Shown: piece by piece, positions 45,592-58,080 of the stretch
How the letters are laid out: each line of letters starts with the position of its first letter
Numbering within the stretch: the first letter of the stretch is position 1
Assembly (NCBI RefSeq): GCF_040581485.1
Contig: NC_090133.1
Coordinates: 23,586,139-23,650,138, forward strand
Origin: Linepithema humile
Lineage: Eukaryota; Arthropoda; Insecta; Hymenoptera; Formicidae
Direction of reading: 5' to 3'
DNA: 64,000 nt
Translations under genes and position numbers: made by a program
Notes under the pieces: model-generated
The model's input: only the letters and a program-made list of their open reading frames with translations
Told to the model about the DNA's origin: nothing
The model's database searches: none

Positions 45592-48500
45592 CGTCGAAAT
45601 TAATTGTTTTTTTATACTTATTTTATACGTTATTAAGAATTGAATTAACGCGACTGTATGTGCTACTAATTTTCTGTAGCTAAGAAAATAATGAAGATGC
45701 AAGAACAACCTGTATCAATGTAGATAATGAATATATTTGCAATGCATTTTTTCTTCTATGCAAATCGTAAAATGTGTAATTTGGCAAGATATAATAGAAA
45801 GATATAAAATATAAAAGTAAGATGTGAGATATAAGATTGTAGATAAATTTTATATTTATATGTTTTGTATAATGAGAGTGTACGAATAGATAACTAAAAG
45901 TGCGAATGCAAAGTGTTTGAGGCCATTTCAATAATAGAAAAAGTAAATTAAACATTGAAAAAATGCTTTGCCTTTCTAAATAATATAATAATGTCTTGAA
46001 GCGTATTAATGTATATAAGTTTTTTTACGTTACTTATACAAGTTATACATTTATAAGTTATACTACTACTAATTATATACATCTACTTCAACAAAGTGCT
46101 CGAAAAATGTAAAGACTTAATTATTACTCGGATTTTAATGTAAAACTAGAACTATTTTATATTTATATTTTTACATCTATAGTATAATATGTATATAGTG
46201 CATTTTGATTAGACATTCAAAACCGTTTACTGAGATTACTTAAATCATCACATGATTTTTTTAAATTATTGTACAAGTAATCCATTTTCATACGTATAAC
46301 CGTTCCTGCTGCGCAACGATATTGACACTGAGAATATGTTTCACATTTTAATCCGAGTATTAATATGCATTTTGTATACGCAATAAATGTTTGTATGGTT
46401 TGAATATAACAAATATAATTGCATTGAAACTTTAAAATTGAATATTTTATATATTTAATCAATTCACCTAATAAATATGATTGCACTGATTTTTCATTTA
46501 CCATTTAATTTATATCGTATTTACTTTAAGAAGAGTCTATTATGATTTGAAATAATTTAAGTTGAGAACAATAAATTTTAGATTTACCAGAGACTGCTAT
46601 ACATCTCTTATTTTTGTCTAGCTCTCTCATTTTTTTATTCATGAAGCCATAATATAATTTACTTATCTCTGCAGCTTTAATCATCTAGGGCAAGAGAATG
46701 AATAGACAATAGAACTTATCTAAACGTTTATATTCATTATATTATTCTCTCATTAGCGATTATTCTCTCATTAGCAACAAGTTATGGTAATCAATAACAG
46801 TTATAAAAGTAAAAAAGCCAAACTGCGATAATCACACAACCTTACTAAAAATTATTATAAATTCGACATTTTAAGCATTACCGTATATAACAAAATTGAT
46901 CGTATATATAATAAAATTACCGTATATAATAAAGTTTCTACTTGAACTAATAAAGCTAATTAATAAAGAAAAGAGTATGTAATGATACAAATATTTGAAC
47001 GCGACACTAAATAGATAAATTGCATCAGATTTGTAAAATATTGAGCATCATCATGACTTTCAGTCATCATTCTTCGTAAGGTCAACTCAGTGCGTTACTC
47101 ATTCGGTTTTCACGTGTAATATCTATAGAATAGAGTGTCTCTACAGTAAGAGAGTGTGTGACCGCCACGTCATGGACATGGGACGTTCCTCTCATCGCGC
47201 AGAAGCACAAATGTAAGTATCACAGACGTGCATATGTCACGTAGAACCTGAGAGACTTCGTATTATACTTTATCAAATAAAAAAATAGGAAAAAAAAAAT
47301 GTAATATTTTCTGATAAATGTAAAATTTCTTTTTCTAAGATTAAATAAAAGTATATTAGTATAAGTATATTAGAGTATAAATATTAAATAGAAGAATGCC
47401 GAATTAGAAAGAGAGATTCACGTATAAGAAATAGTCTACGAGAGCTATTCAAATTAAGTCCATGTAGTTTCAAGAAAACTTCACAGAAACAGATAAATTA
47501 AAAAAATTTTGTTAAATACGTGCGTATCCTCAAAATTTTTACATTCCAAACAAAAAGTTCTATTTCATAATTTCGGTATACAGATATGAATCATTTTTTT
47601 CAATTGTTTGAATTATGATTTGTAATAGAAATTTTTTGCAAAAAAAAATATAAATTAATTTCTGCTTCCGTTTAAAGAGAATCATTTGATTTTGACGGCA
47701 CTGTTTCCGGCCTCCCTCTACTTCAATAATGACGTTCTTGGACTGTACGAGTTCTCACACAAGTATATAACGTCAGTCTCACACGACATCTCTTGTAAGT
47801 TAGTGATTCACGGTTAGCTTTGGTTATCGGCAAATTTTCTTTAGCAAGTCACCCACAAATGTAAGTAGTTTAATACTTATTATAAATCAAGTAAGAACTC
47901 ATTGAAAGTGAAAGTGAAAGTGAACAATATTATCTATACCGAAACAATTCTTTTATATAACAGTAATTAAAAGATTATCCATTAATTTGACAAGAATAAT
48001 AATACAATTTAATTGTAAAAAAGTTATTAAGATTAAAATAGATTAGATAAAAAAATCAAATCAAATCTTTTCTAAGGAAAAGCTTGTTTTAAACAAAACA
48101 AAAAATGTATAAATATAAAAAAAACGTTCCTTTAAAAACATTTATTTCCATATGCATTCTGTAAAGCAGCAATGCAATAGCAACGCAAAATAACAAGATT
48201 CACTATTATCTATCGTCTGTTCTAGTGGATAAATCATGTACTACGCGCATAATCTCATGACAAGTTGAGTACATTAATTCGGAACACTTGATGTCGTTTA
48301 CGTTGAATTATTCTCTTTAGCACTGTTTCGCACATGCACATCAATAAATGTGTAGGACACCGACTAGACATGTACGATAATATATATATATGTTGCATCG
48401 ATTTTACGCACCGATTGTGTTTTCTTTTTATTAATTCATCGATTGCATATAGAGAGAAATGAAGTAAAGTTAACCATTAAGCTATCGGTAACGATATCAA

Positions 48501-49015
48501 AATATCTGGCTTAACGCGGCTCAGATAATGAATTAAATAAACAAGTTTAAATCAGCTATACAAAGGTACAAAGGTCTTCGTAGCAAAAATAATTATTCAC
48601 CATTATGCCCGTTTACCTTTGAAATGTACGAGTCCACTTAAACACGTAACGAGCATCATTGTCGTTTCTACGTGAAATTTTTTTAAAAGTCTTATAGTCC
48701 AGCATTATCATGTAATTTAGATTCACTATTGCATCATTGTTACCTATGATTTCTGTGCATGTCATAGTCTTCAATTGTATTATTTTTTTTTTCCTATCGA
48801 TGTGTCAATTATTTATCAAGAATGGCATAAGTCAACTTTTGAAATATGAATCATAAATTTATAGAAGCACACAAGCTTCAAAATTGTTTCCGTATATCGG
48901 ACGCGAATATAATGTACAACAATACATTTTTTATTTTTTAAAAATTTTGCAGTTGATATATGCCATTTCAAATAAGCAATCTGTATGCTTGTCTGACATA
49001 ATATTTGGTTTGCAG
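45592..49015. other. Intergenic DNA with two candidate first exons
   Basis: No coding gene. Two GC-richer stretches end in almost the same sequence, CACAAAT followed by GTAAGTA: one with its donor at about 47,213 and one with its donor at 47,861. The next acceptor before the third perilipin start ends at 49,015 (TTTGCAG). Both are therefore candidate alternative non-coding first exons of that gene. The rest is AT-rich. Confidence 0.45.
47763..47770 (+). promoter_or_regulatory. TATA-like box of the third perilipin gene
   Basis: GTATATAA followed within 12 bases by TCAGTCTC, an arthropod initiator-like motif (TCAGT). Transcription from near 47,774 would give a first exon of about 85 bases ending at the consensus donor at 47,861. 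No expression evidence is available, so this is a sequence-based proposal. Confidence 0.45.
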
Positions 49016-49020
49016 AAAGA

Positions 49021-50594
49021 ATGGCGGACGCCAATAAAACCACGCCAAACTCAGCGAGTACTCCTCGCCTGGAAGTACTAGACCGAGTGAAAAATATTCC
49101 CGTAATCCATTCGGCCATAGAAAAGACAGGATCAACATATTCTTACGTTAAGGATTCCCATCATTTGGTAAACTGGGCTCTACGCTATGCCGAAGCAGGA
49201 TTGTATTATGCGACTGCCACGGCGGCACCGATTACAGTTCCTTTGGCTAAAAAGTTTGAGGGACAGATCAGCGCTGTCGACCAGAAGCTATGCGAAGGGT
49301 TGGACATCGTCGAACAAAAAGTTCCGATTGTAAAGAAGCCACCACAGCAGGTAACGTTATAGAAAACCTGTCTTATTTTTAGCCTTCTAGTAGCGAAACA
49401 TTTAGCAGCTGCACAAACCACTGCAGTTTGAATCTGTTTAGACTCATAACACAATTTTCTTCATATTTATATTTCAAAATATAAATTTTTCTATTTAGAT
49501 TTTTATTTCATTTTGTATATAATTTTTCTCGTTCACAGAATTTGGTAAAAGATTAATAAAATGAAATATAGATGTTAAAATAAATTAAAAAATAAAATAA
49601 AGTAAATGAATACATTGTTATTAAATAGGAAACTTTAAATTTCCATTTATAAAATCATTAAAAAAGTGTTTATATTAACTGCTTTTAAAGATTATTTTAC
49701 ATAACATCTTGCCTTACGCAACAGGTAACAAGATTTCGTAAATATCACTTATCTCTGTTTATATTAGAATGGTTTAGTGATTGCTCACACAGTAAATAGC
49801 TTCTAATAACGTTGCTCAAGCAAACAATTTAAAAGATTGAAGCAAAAGTAATAGAAAAGTAATATTATAATATTACGTTTTTATTACTTTTGCTTATATA
49901 AAATAATCTAATTTTTTTTGCTTATATAAAATAATCTAATTCACATATTACTTGTTTAATTATTTTTGGAATTAATTACAAGAAATGTGGCTTTTGCATT
50001 TGACAGATATATGACGCTGCTAAAGCGGTTATGAGCAGCTCTGTACAGCCAACCATAGAGAAACTTAACGCGGCAAAGGAATCAGCTACGCAACAGGCGT
50101 CTACACTGAAGGAAATCAGTATAGCTAAAGCGAACGAGCTTCTAAATACGGAATACGGTAACAAGGCTGTACAGGGTGTTGACAACACCAGCGTGCTCGT
50201 CAATCGTCTATTGGACCATTACTTCCCGTCGGTAGAGGGAGAAGAGAATGCACCAAGTATGTTTTCAGAAATATTACAGATTTCCGCAATATACTAATTA
50301 TTAAAATGATATCTTCTTAACAATGACGTTATTGCAGATCCAATTTCAGCGGATGAAAACAAAGTACTTCACGCGTTGCAAACTATCGGTCAGCTGTCCA
50401 CGAAAACCGCTAATCGTGTTTATCACTCGGTTGCTGCGCAGTTAAGAACAGTAAAAAAGGAAGACGTAACGACATACATATCTAGCGTGGTATCAATTCT
50501 TCATCTCACGCAATTCTTGAATCTCGGACAAAAACAGGTAGAAGATAAGCAGGCAAGCAGCCCGACAGAGAAAACGGATGAAGAAAAAAAATAA
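49021..50594 (+). CDS. Perilipin, Lsd-2-like
   Basis: Exons 49021-49350, 50007-50256 and 50338-50594, phases 0 and 1, encode 278 residues. The PAT core is canonical: LDRVKNIPVIHSAIEKTG, LVNWALRYAEAGLYYA, LCEGLDIVEQKVPIV. The central part ends VNRLLDHYFPSVEGE. The third exon carries the helical segment LHALQTIGQLSTKTANRVY and VSILHLTQFLNL, and the tail is short and acidic/basic (ending KTDEEKK). Of the four genes this has the highest GC in its coding exons and the plainest layout, so it is the best candidate for the ancestral Lsd-2. The ATG comes five bases after the acceptor at 49,015 in a good context (AAGAATGG). Likely a lipid-droplet coat protein that protects stored triglyceride. An AATAAA lies at 51,160. 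Confidence 0.93.
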
Positions 50595-51486
50595 GCTCAA
50601 AGTTCAAAAGCACTTTTGTGCACAAGCTTAATGCAGAATTTAATCGATTCATTTCTTATATATTTTGTGTGAGACTTTTAAATATTCATAGAAACATAAA
50701 ATACTGTAGCATATTTTTATATACGTAAAAATTTCATGTATTATTTATATTTGTTCAAAAGTTGATTAATTTCTTAACAATAGCATTCTGTTAAAATTAT
50801 TAAGTCTGCTTCAAAAAAAATTTTAGAATCGAAAAATCTAACGTTCTTAATTAGCAATATTTTGATGTTAAAATTATATAGCAAACGGTGTGTTAAATCT
50901 CTTCAATTTGGACATCTAGCATTTCTATATGTTTATACGTTCTTTATTACTCGTAAATCGCGTTTTCTGTGGCCAGTAATAGATGTTTTAACAATATCTT
51001 TTTTACGCACGTTAAAATTTATATTGATATATAAATTATTACAAAATCTTATTAATTTTTGCATCATTATTATTAGCATTATTAGTTGATGCACAATGTG
51101 CAAATATGTTTTAAGCACTATAAAACATATCATTCTAAAGGACTGCTGCAAACATAAAGAATAAATACTAAAATTGTATTTTGTACAATTTATACACGCA
51201 AATCTATATTTTGTAAAAATATTGTAAAATATTTTGAGTGCATAGAATGGATTCTCAAATATAACTTTGCAAGGAACGCTGTTTCTATTATTATTTACCC
51301 TATTATTCTTTACCCTAATTTATTTAAAAAGAATAAGTTAAATCAGATAATTCATTTTTTGCTAAGAAAAATCTAATCTACATTTGCCAAAAAAATAAAA
51401 TAAAATATAAAAAATGCAATAATTTTTTTCTTTTATATAAAAATATAAGTTAAAAATTTTAATTTAAATCTATTATATATGTATTA

Positions 51487-51527
<41 letters not shown>

Positions 51528-51839
51528 GTGTGTGTAAATATTATGTGGAGTAACCAAATCTTTTTTTACATGGTGCTAATTGTAAGATAAAATTATAACA
51601 TTTAAAATTATTGGAAAAAAACCAAAATCTCAACATTTTATGTGTTTCTTTTTCAAATGATATTAGTTCAAACAATAAAAAGTAATATTGGTTCAAATAA
51701 TAAGAAATAAAAAGTAAGAATATTAAATATTTTTTAAATCAAAATTTCTTCATAAAGAAAAATAAAAATAAAAATAATAAAAAATGGAAAAAAATAAATA
51801 TATTAAAGTTCCATTTTAAACAATATGCTTTTATAGACT
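50595..51839. other. 3' flank of the third perilipin
   Basis: AT-rich DNA holding the presumed 3' UTR (AATAAA at 51,160-51,165) and a pure GT microsatellite. The open frames here are low-complexity and not supported as genes. Confidence 0.5.
51489..51535 (+). repeat. GT dinucleotide microsatellite
   Basis: About 23 GT units with one interruption (TTG near the right end). The length suggests it is likely polymorphic between individuals. Confidence 0.95.
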
Positions 51840-52201
51840 GCCTACTCGTCACGTTACCGACGCACGATTGCTCCGGTTTGCACCGAATTGCCATACTAGG
51901 ACACTTGATGGTAGTGACGTGAACCTCGCTTGGGACACGGTTATATCTCTGCTCGACTCTGCTCGAGCATATCAGATGGTGAAAAATGACAGGGAATAAA
52001 TAAACGTTGCTAAAAGTGTGTAAATAATTGAACTCTCGATTGCACTTTGGAGTAAATAAATTTCGTAGTGAAATGAGTCAGAGATCAAGGTACAGCAGCT
52101 GTGGTACTTGAGAGAGGAGCAGTGGGAGAAAGAGAAGGAAACACACAAAGGCATAGGGTGGCTAAAGGGAAACTCGTGTCGAGTCGCAACGATTGCATCG
52201 G
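51840..52201 (+). promoter_or_regulatory. Candidate promoter and first exon of the fourth perilipin
   Basis: A GC-richer stretch in AT-rich surroundings ends at the consensus donor following ATTGCATCGG (52,201, then GTAAGT). The next good acceptor, TTTTGTTACAG, ends at 52,891, and the fourth perilipin's ATG follows 73 bases later. The stretch is therefore proposed as promoter plus non-coding first exon. No clear TATA box is seen. Confidence 0.4.
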
Positions 52202-52964
52202 GTAAGTGTCAACCGATCGGTTTCCTTTGTTGCATCATGTTAGACGGACTATCTGTCAATTCGCGTTCGTGACATTGATCTTGAAACGTGTGTTTCTATA
52301 ATTCGCTGGACGCTTGCACGTTGCCATCGATCGAGCGTGTAACAATAAGACGCAGTAAGCCGCGCGTATTTCCATACCGCTCGCTGGTGCTTTGTATCCC
52401 AAACACGTCCGGATATTACTTTCACTCAATGTGTTTGAACGTCTTTCTTTTTTTCTCGTTAAATATTGTATTTTGCTTAAAATCCAATTCATATTAGAGC
52501 ATATAAGCTACAAATGGAATGTGTTAAGGGATAGTCAGAACATTTTTTGCTGAGTTGTGATATTTAAAGTAATAATGTCATAATGACAATTATGATGCAA
52601 TGCTGATAATAACAAATATTTTATTAAGTACCTTAAGTACTTTATTTTTATGTGTAATCTATGTAAATAATAGATATCTGTGTGAGTAAAGTTTATAATA
52701 CTTGTGTTTCCTTTCAATTTTTGAAATAAAAACTGTTCAAAAAGATTAAATTATATAAATTTTCTCTTGAAACTCTTTGATTTTATAATATAAAGTGTTT
52801 CGCTTAAAACTGGTCCGAGTTCATAAACATTCGTCTGTGTACCCTGTATTCCTTGTTTTATTCAAACTTTGATTTTATTCTTTTGTTACAGGTTCTACTA
52901 TCACGAAAGCTAAAGGACTATCTACTTTTTTCCATGAAAAAGAGATCTCAGTTTGATCGCAGCC

Positions 52965-54104
52965 ATGGATACAGAACTTACGGATCAATTTTATCGAATT
53001 CAATCTGTCGATCGTGCACGTAAAATACCCAGTGTAAATTATTTGTGGGATAAGTCGACAGAAGTGTACGAACGTGTGAAGGGCACAAACACATTTGTAA
53101 ATTGGGCTTTTGATACAGTGGAGAGTGTGGTGAATATAATGATAGAAAAGTCTTTACCGGTCGCTAGATTGATGGAGAAACCAATTTATACTTTAGACAA
53201 AACATTGTGTCAGGGCATCGATTTTGTTGCAGTAAAGTTGCCTATAATTAAAGAAGAACCTAAGCAGGTAACCTAAACATATTTTTCTGTTCTCAATATG
53301 GATCATCGTTAGACTTTGAATTTATATACACATCTTACATATATTTCTTCTCTTTTTGCAGATATTAAACCGCACCAAATCTATGGTATCCGAACGTCTC
53401 CGTCCCGCGGTTAAAACTTTTACTGATTTAAAGCAAGAAACCAAGCACAGAGTGAGAATTATAACTTTACTTACGTATTACAAAGTTCATTACTTAAGAG
53501 TCTACAGTTGGCAACAAGCAGACAAAGTCATGTCAACTGAGACGGGTATCAATATCTTAAGGACTGTTGACAATACTACCGATTTTGCTGAAATTATGTT
53601 GGATAAGTACTTACCTGCACCAGAAGAAGAAACTCATACTGATACAGGTAATGTACTTTTGTATTTTAGTGTAATAAAATTTAACGTAAAATCAACAAAT
53701 ACAAAAGAAATACAAATACTAAATACAAATTGCACGATCAATGTTAATTTAACACGTTATGTAACATGTACATTGACTAAGAAAATTAAGCAATGTAATT
53801 ATCTTAGTTATTAGCTGCAGAATATATTTCTTTTTCCGATAATCATAATCAATTTATGTTTATAGAAAGATTATGTAGCGAGCATGTTAAGCTGCATCAC
53901 ACGATGGAACGACTGAGCGAATTGAGCACTCGAGCATTTCGACGTGTTTACTACACATTGATGGAAAGATTGCAGCACATGTATAAAATAGAAATACTTA
54001 TTTTAGTATTACACGCACTTGTGGTTATCCAAGCGATTAAGTTTTTGGAATCTGTAGTGAGTTTCATTTTTAAATTATTTAGCGACTGCCTCTTTTCGTA
54101 TTAG
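52965..54104 (+). CDS. Divergent perilipin-like protein with hydrophobic tail
   Basis: Exons 52965-53267, 53362-53647 and 53866-54104 join in phases 0 and 1 to 275 residues. The ATG has a strong context (GCAGCCATGG). The PAT core is recognisable but diverged: VDRARKIPSVNYLWDKST, FVNWAFDTVESVV and LCQGIDFVAVKLPII. The second exon contains an extra stretch of about 18 residues (VRIITLLTYYKVHYLRVY), absent from the other copies, before SWQQADKVM and IMLDKYLPAPEEE. The third exon has RAFRRVYYTLMERLQ but then ends in a very hydrophobic segment (IEILILVLHALVVIQAIKFL) and FKLFSDCLFSY instead of a charged tail. It probably binds lipid droplets, perhaps by insertion of the tail. It is the most derived member of the array. 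Confidence 0.87.
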
Positions 54105-57100
54105 AGACACGCTCTAGTCTATAATAATCGCGTATGCAACAATACTTAAGAAATCGGACTGTTTTTACCAAAATTTTTACAAGAATTACGTCCGAATACA
54201 AGAATATTTTACTTGCAAACTGCGAATTTTACTTAATACGAGCGCTGCGAAACGTATCTCATTTGCGGAATAATTTCATGGTCCAAAATAAATTTAAAAA
54301 AAGCGGCGCTCTCAGCCATGATATATGCTACCGTTTCTCATAATATTCTATATTTGCATATTTCCAACTTTTTACATAACCCCGACTGCCGTTAAAACAA
54401 AGTCAAATTATTTTTATTAATCTAAATAATTGAATTACTTTTAAGAATAAACTAAAAAATATTTAAAACATACAATATAATTTTGTATAAAATCTCTCTT
54501 AATATGCAGAATGTTTCATTTTCTCTTATATTACAGATATTAGAGCTAAAAGTAATTATTAGTATAATCCCGTCTGTTTAATTCGAGATATTAATTCTGA
54601 ATTATAAATGTTTCAAATTTAAAACGCTGTGATATATTAAACCAATAAAACTTCTAATTTTTATTATGTTCGGAATTCTAGGTTCTATAATAATATTTTA
54701 ATTTGAGGCTTATTATCAAAATATTTAATAACGAAACGGAAAAAAAAACTAATGTTTGTATACATTACGAAACATCTTGTATATTTGTGATCGTTTTCAC
54801 TTTATCGTATCTTAAAATATGCATTATAACTGAAAACGAGAAAAAGAATATCTCTATTTTAGCATTTATCCTTGCACGTACATATTTAATATCTGCGTTA
54901 TATACTCAAATTTTTAATGTAGTTGATAATTAAGGATAGAATATTATATAATGTTGTCGAATTGTTGAACTGTACATTTGCGAGGACGAATCATCAAAGT
55001 GATTATCGTTATTCTTATTTTGAGAATGTAGTACGATATTTTTCATAGATTTGTCCATGTTTTTTTATAGTAGATAATTGAGCTTTTCATACCCTGTTTT
55101 CGCGTATAATTACAGGCATACGTACTCGAAAAGCGTGATATTTACATATGACATAAACGCTTAATAATGCTCTTTTGTTATTTAAATTTATGTGTAAAGA
55201 TTATTTTTTACGTGTGAATGGATTATTTAATAAAATGTGATGTGTTAAACCCTGAGCAAAATCGATCATGAGTAATGAGCAATAGTACTTTACATTTAAT
55301 ATAAATGTATTCTTGTATAACGCAATATTTGTCCAGTGTTAATTGCGAGTGTAAAATGAAAAATACTAGAGATCAATATTTTTTGAATATAACGACTCTG
55401 TGATGAAGAAGATGACTCTAATTTATTCTCATTTTATATCGTATGATATTACCTTGATTTGGGTAAGACAAATGCGAATAAATTGGGCGCTACAAATATG
55501 ATATAAGATTTTGCACTTGGTAATATAATAAAAATAAGATATGTAATAAATAGTACAAAAATTTTGTCTAAGATAACTTGTAATATTAAAGTGCGGAATT
55601 TCGTGTAGTTTTACAATAGTAAAGCAACGTACACATTTATGTATGTTAGCGATGGATTTCTCTTTCTTTTAAAGTTTATCTTGCAAAAGACATGTCAATA
55701 TATACGCAACATAAGCCATTCTGTTCGTGCAGTTTTAGATATATTATCCTGGCAACGTCAATAATGGAATAAGAGTGTTTTGTTTAGATTAAGTAATGAC
55801 ACACACGAAGGTAATACATGTGGAGCATATCAATGCATCTCATTGTCAGCTAAAATGGCTCACTGTCAAATCTCACAAATTTCCGCACTCTATTTATGAG
55901 AAAACGATATACAGCATATCCCAGATGACTCATGACTTATAAGCAGACAAATTGCACTAACAAGGATAATACACAAACCTACAATTGTTTTTGCTTTCTG
56001 TACTTACTGATGCATTTGTATACACTGTATAAAAAAAATGTACATTTAAACTATCAAGCCGCATTCATTTATCTTGCGTCTATATTAATCCCGTTTTTGA
56101 CGCTTACGCGCTCACGTTACCGCAGGCAATCTTAAGATCGTTAAGGCGAAATAGATCTAAATAGCTCATAAAAATCCGACTAGTCATTTTTTCCTTTTTT
56201 TAAACAAGCCATTTCTCAGAAAGAAAGTCGGGCTTAAGCCAGGAGATAAGGGGTTGCCGGGGCACCGGTGTTCAAGAAACGAGAGTGTATTTTTCTGATG
56301 TCAGTGTCAGAGCATTTATCATGTGCCCTCCCGCGATCTGCGGAAAACGGGGATGAAGTGTGATGGAATCGCACACATGCAGAATATCCGGTAACGCGAG
56401 AATATACGCGCATGAAATTGCCGACGAAACTGACGGAGCGAGGCGAGACTTGCAGTCTTCATCATTTCTTCGTAATCGTTTCACAAACTTAATCTCATTG
56501 TAACTCACTGCAGTATAATCAGGTCGAGATTAGCGCGAGACTACATTTTTCACCGAAACAAGCATTTTTCACTGAAATAAGCATTTCTCACCGAATAAAA
56601 ATTACTTTATACCTCAGTAGATACGCATTAAAAGCCGTAAAAAGGAATTTTCTACGATACATGTAAAGTTTGTTTGATAGAAATTATCATTTTCTGTCTT
56701 TCCTTTTTTTATGTGCGAATAAATAATTAATTTATTTCAAAACAAAAAATTGGTATAAGAAGATTCTGCTTGTGTTAAAAATAAAGATATTTTCTCTATT
56801 CTATAAATGTTAGAAAATAATATCTCTCACATAAACAGCATTTTTTTAACAATGAGCATTCATATAAAATATTTACGTTTTACGCATCTGCTTGCGCTTA
56901 TCACTTACTCATTAAAATTTATCCTTTATTACGTCCTACAAAACGCGTATGTAACGGACAATATAACGTCACATTAATCATCGGAAGTCAACGCGCGTTT
57001 CTCTGTGCCTCTTAAAACGTCATTCTTCCTCGCAGCGTTAGTCTCATCGTAACCTGCGCATTCGCGAATGGATGGACGTCTTTTCATTAACATGCTCGCA

Positions 57101-58080
57101 GATAATCCCGACATACCACTGCTTGGTTGCATATGATGTGCTGCAACTTTCTCAAGGAATGCGGTTTGATGGGTGTAGCGCTATGAAAAGAGAAAGAAAT
57201 GACCATTAAATGCTGAAGTCGCGTTGCTTACGCATTGCACTGAGTTACAACCTGTGCAAAGGATATTCCAGGAAATTAGAATTCGAATCTCAAAACTTCT
57301 TAAATATAAAAGAGTAATTATAAATACAAACACTTAGACACTTAGGCAAAAGTCAAAGTTTTAAAATAAGTAAATGATAAATGTAAGTAAATTACTTCAG
57401 CAAAAATGTCTTTCTTTCTCAATATATTATATTATCAAAAACGTTAATTTATTTAAACAAAAAAAAATATTTTATTAAACTTTATTTAAAATTGATAATT
57501 GTAAAGATTGTAATAAAAATTTTTATAGTTTTTAGATCGTCCTTTTACTGAAAGCTATTAATATTTCCAATAGTTTTAAAATTATCGATTTTGAAGCCCT
57601 TTTGTTTACACGACACGAGATCTTTTGAATGTGTGCACGGCTCATGTAGCCATAAATTCTCAGACCTTTAGAAAGTTGGAAGACTTTCAAGATATGTCAA
57701 GACCTTAGCGCCATCGATACTTTACAGAAGTTTCAAAGTGTGTTACTGCTATAAAAATTTCTTTTTTAATTCCTTAGGGATCAGTATTCGCAAGACTTCA
57801 AACAATTCTATGAAAGTTCTAATGTATTTTTGACGTGTACGTTTAATGCAATAAAAATTTTTGCACGTACAATCTCTTCTAAGTGTTCGTTCAATTTTGA
57901 TTCTTCAATTGATTTAATCTAATAGTCGATAGTATTTAGACTTTTCTTTGAATAACAATAAAATTACTGCGGTGTTAATATAAAAATTAGAAACATTTTT
58001 TATCTTCTTCTCCATATTTTACTTTGATGTGCTTTAAAATATATGACTTTGCATTTTTAAGTAGAAGCAATCCAATTGCA
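54105..58080. other. 3' flank of the perilipin array and intergenic DNA
   Basis: AT-rich, with a possible polyadenylation signal AATAAA at 54,287-54,292 for the last perilipin. No gene is supported. A CpG-richer island lies at about 56,220-56,470 and another at 56,940-57,130. Their open frames are present on both strands and match nothing I recognise. Confidence 0.5.
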
